Below are positions 15,407-16,013 of a stretch of DNA of 16,013 bases, piece by piece. The position numbers and the translations under genes are program-made. Source of the stretch: Chromera velia (lineage: Eukaryota > Sar > Chromeraceae); the NCBI GenBank assembly GCA_018398765.1, contig JAHBMJ010002833.1, forward strand, positions 1 through 16,013, given 5' to 3'. Position 1 is the first letter of the stretch, and each line of letters begins with the position of its first letter. The notes under the pieces are model-generated. The model did no database searches and had not been told where the DNA came from. It was given only the letters and a program-made list of their open reading frames with translations.

Positions 15407-16013
15407 TTCGTGAAGCGTTACGAAGATTGTCTCCTAGTGTCAATGCAGAAGCAAAGGAAGTGGCACGTATGTATACGACTCGTGCGCTACAGACCGGATC
15501 CCGAGAAACCGTTATTGCGGATCCTCAACACCTATATATCGATAGGTCATCGGGAGACGTGCACGCGCGGAACAGACTGAGCGGCTGAAAGCGATATTAT
15601 AATACGCAGAGAAGAATCCCACGACTTTTAAGGGTATACAACAGATGGGTCTGAGAGAGAATCAGCCTCGAACATCCGGTATTGTGATCCCGTTGACCCG
15701 GTCGGGCCTTGGCCACGGCTTAGCGCATACCCTGGACATTAATTTGTGGGCCCTTTTCTGGGCCACGCCGCCGGAGCGCCGCGTATTGATGCCCGTCTAC
15801 CGATACAGATGCAACATGCATGCGATGAAGATTGCATGCATACATCTGATCATTATATGCCGTCTCCACTGAGGTCTTTTTTTCACGCTCCTGTTATGAT
15901 CTCTACTGTCAGTGAGAGAGGTCAAGAAGAAAAATGAAAGTCCAAACCCCTATCTGGAAGACTTATCCGGCAGATCCCGAGCTTTAGAGCCCTAAAGGAG
16001 CCAATTTTTTTCT
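15407..16013. other. upstream flank of the kinase gene, no gene seen
   Basis: Mixed composition and no recognisable domain. The open frames are short and partly antisense to exon 1. A small inverted repeat ATGCATGC / GCATGCAT lies at 15816-15841. Confidence 0.4.
15531..15546 (-). promoter_or_regulatory. possible TATA-like site upstream of the kinase gene
   Basis: CCTATATATCGATAGG, which on the transcript strand contains GATATATAGG, about 125 bp upstream of the proposed ATG. The location suits a core promoter, but the call rests on composition only. Confidence 0.2.

Noticed and set aside
15816-15841. Inverted repeat ATGCATGC / GCATGCAT
   Set aside because: Eight base pairs around a self-complementary word arises easily by chance, and there is no following T run or other context.
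1-16013. tRNA, rRNA or snRNA genes
   Set aside because: I saw no cloverleaf with A and B box pattern, no rRNA-like conserved stretch and no snRNA motif. Sensitive covariance searches were not possible.

Overview
The window looks like nuclear DNA of a eukaryote with a low-density, intron-rich, repeat-laden genome. The evidence is many short exons separated by introns of about 0.24-0.73 kb (GT...TGCAG), abundant microsatellites, an APE-type LINE retrotransposon and an AT-rich foldback element. There is no bacterial gene packing. The style fits a unicellular alveolate alga (a chromerid such as Chromera velia is a reasonable guess), but the species is an inference.

Layout. (1) 1-4440: mostly non-coding, CT-rich DNA holding plus-strand remains of an importin-beta (karyopherin beta-1) gene. 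Two adjoining exons (2750-2898, 3234-3365) are clear. One of them, with its upstream intron, is duplicated at 3364-3849. Three upstream exons are only tentative. (2) 4441-8311: a nearly full-length LINE on the minus strand. Its ORF encodes an APE endonuclease, a reverse transcriptase, a C2H2 finger and a C-terminal chromodomain-like segment, and it is interrupted by a 2-N assembly gap (6690-6691). (3) 8311-9475: an AT-rich block starting with a 28-bp palindrome and containing a foldback element (8441-9227) with 35-bp terminal inverted repeats. Inside these lie ATAGAAAT motifs spaced about one helical turn apart. (4) 9228-10147: non-coding, with a (CA)n tract. (5) 10148-15406: a minus-strand gene for a mitochondrial PDK/BCKDK-family protein kinase. 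By hand I resolve it into 11 exons whose phases agree throughout and which join to 481 codons plus stop. (6) 15407-16013: upstream flank with one weak TATA-like site.

Functionally, the kinase would phosphorylate and switch off a mitochondrial 2-oxoacid dehydrogenase. In alveolates the branched-chain dehydrogenase stands in for mitochondrial pyruvate dehydrogenase, so the kinase may control entry of pyruvate and branched-chain carbon into the TCA cycle. The importin fragment belongs to nuclear import and looks degraded or incomplete. The two mobile elements sit between the host genes and have no evident link to them.
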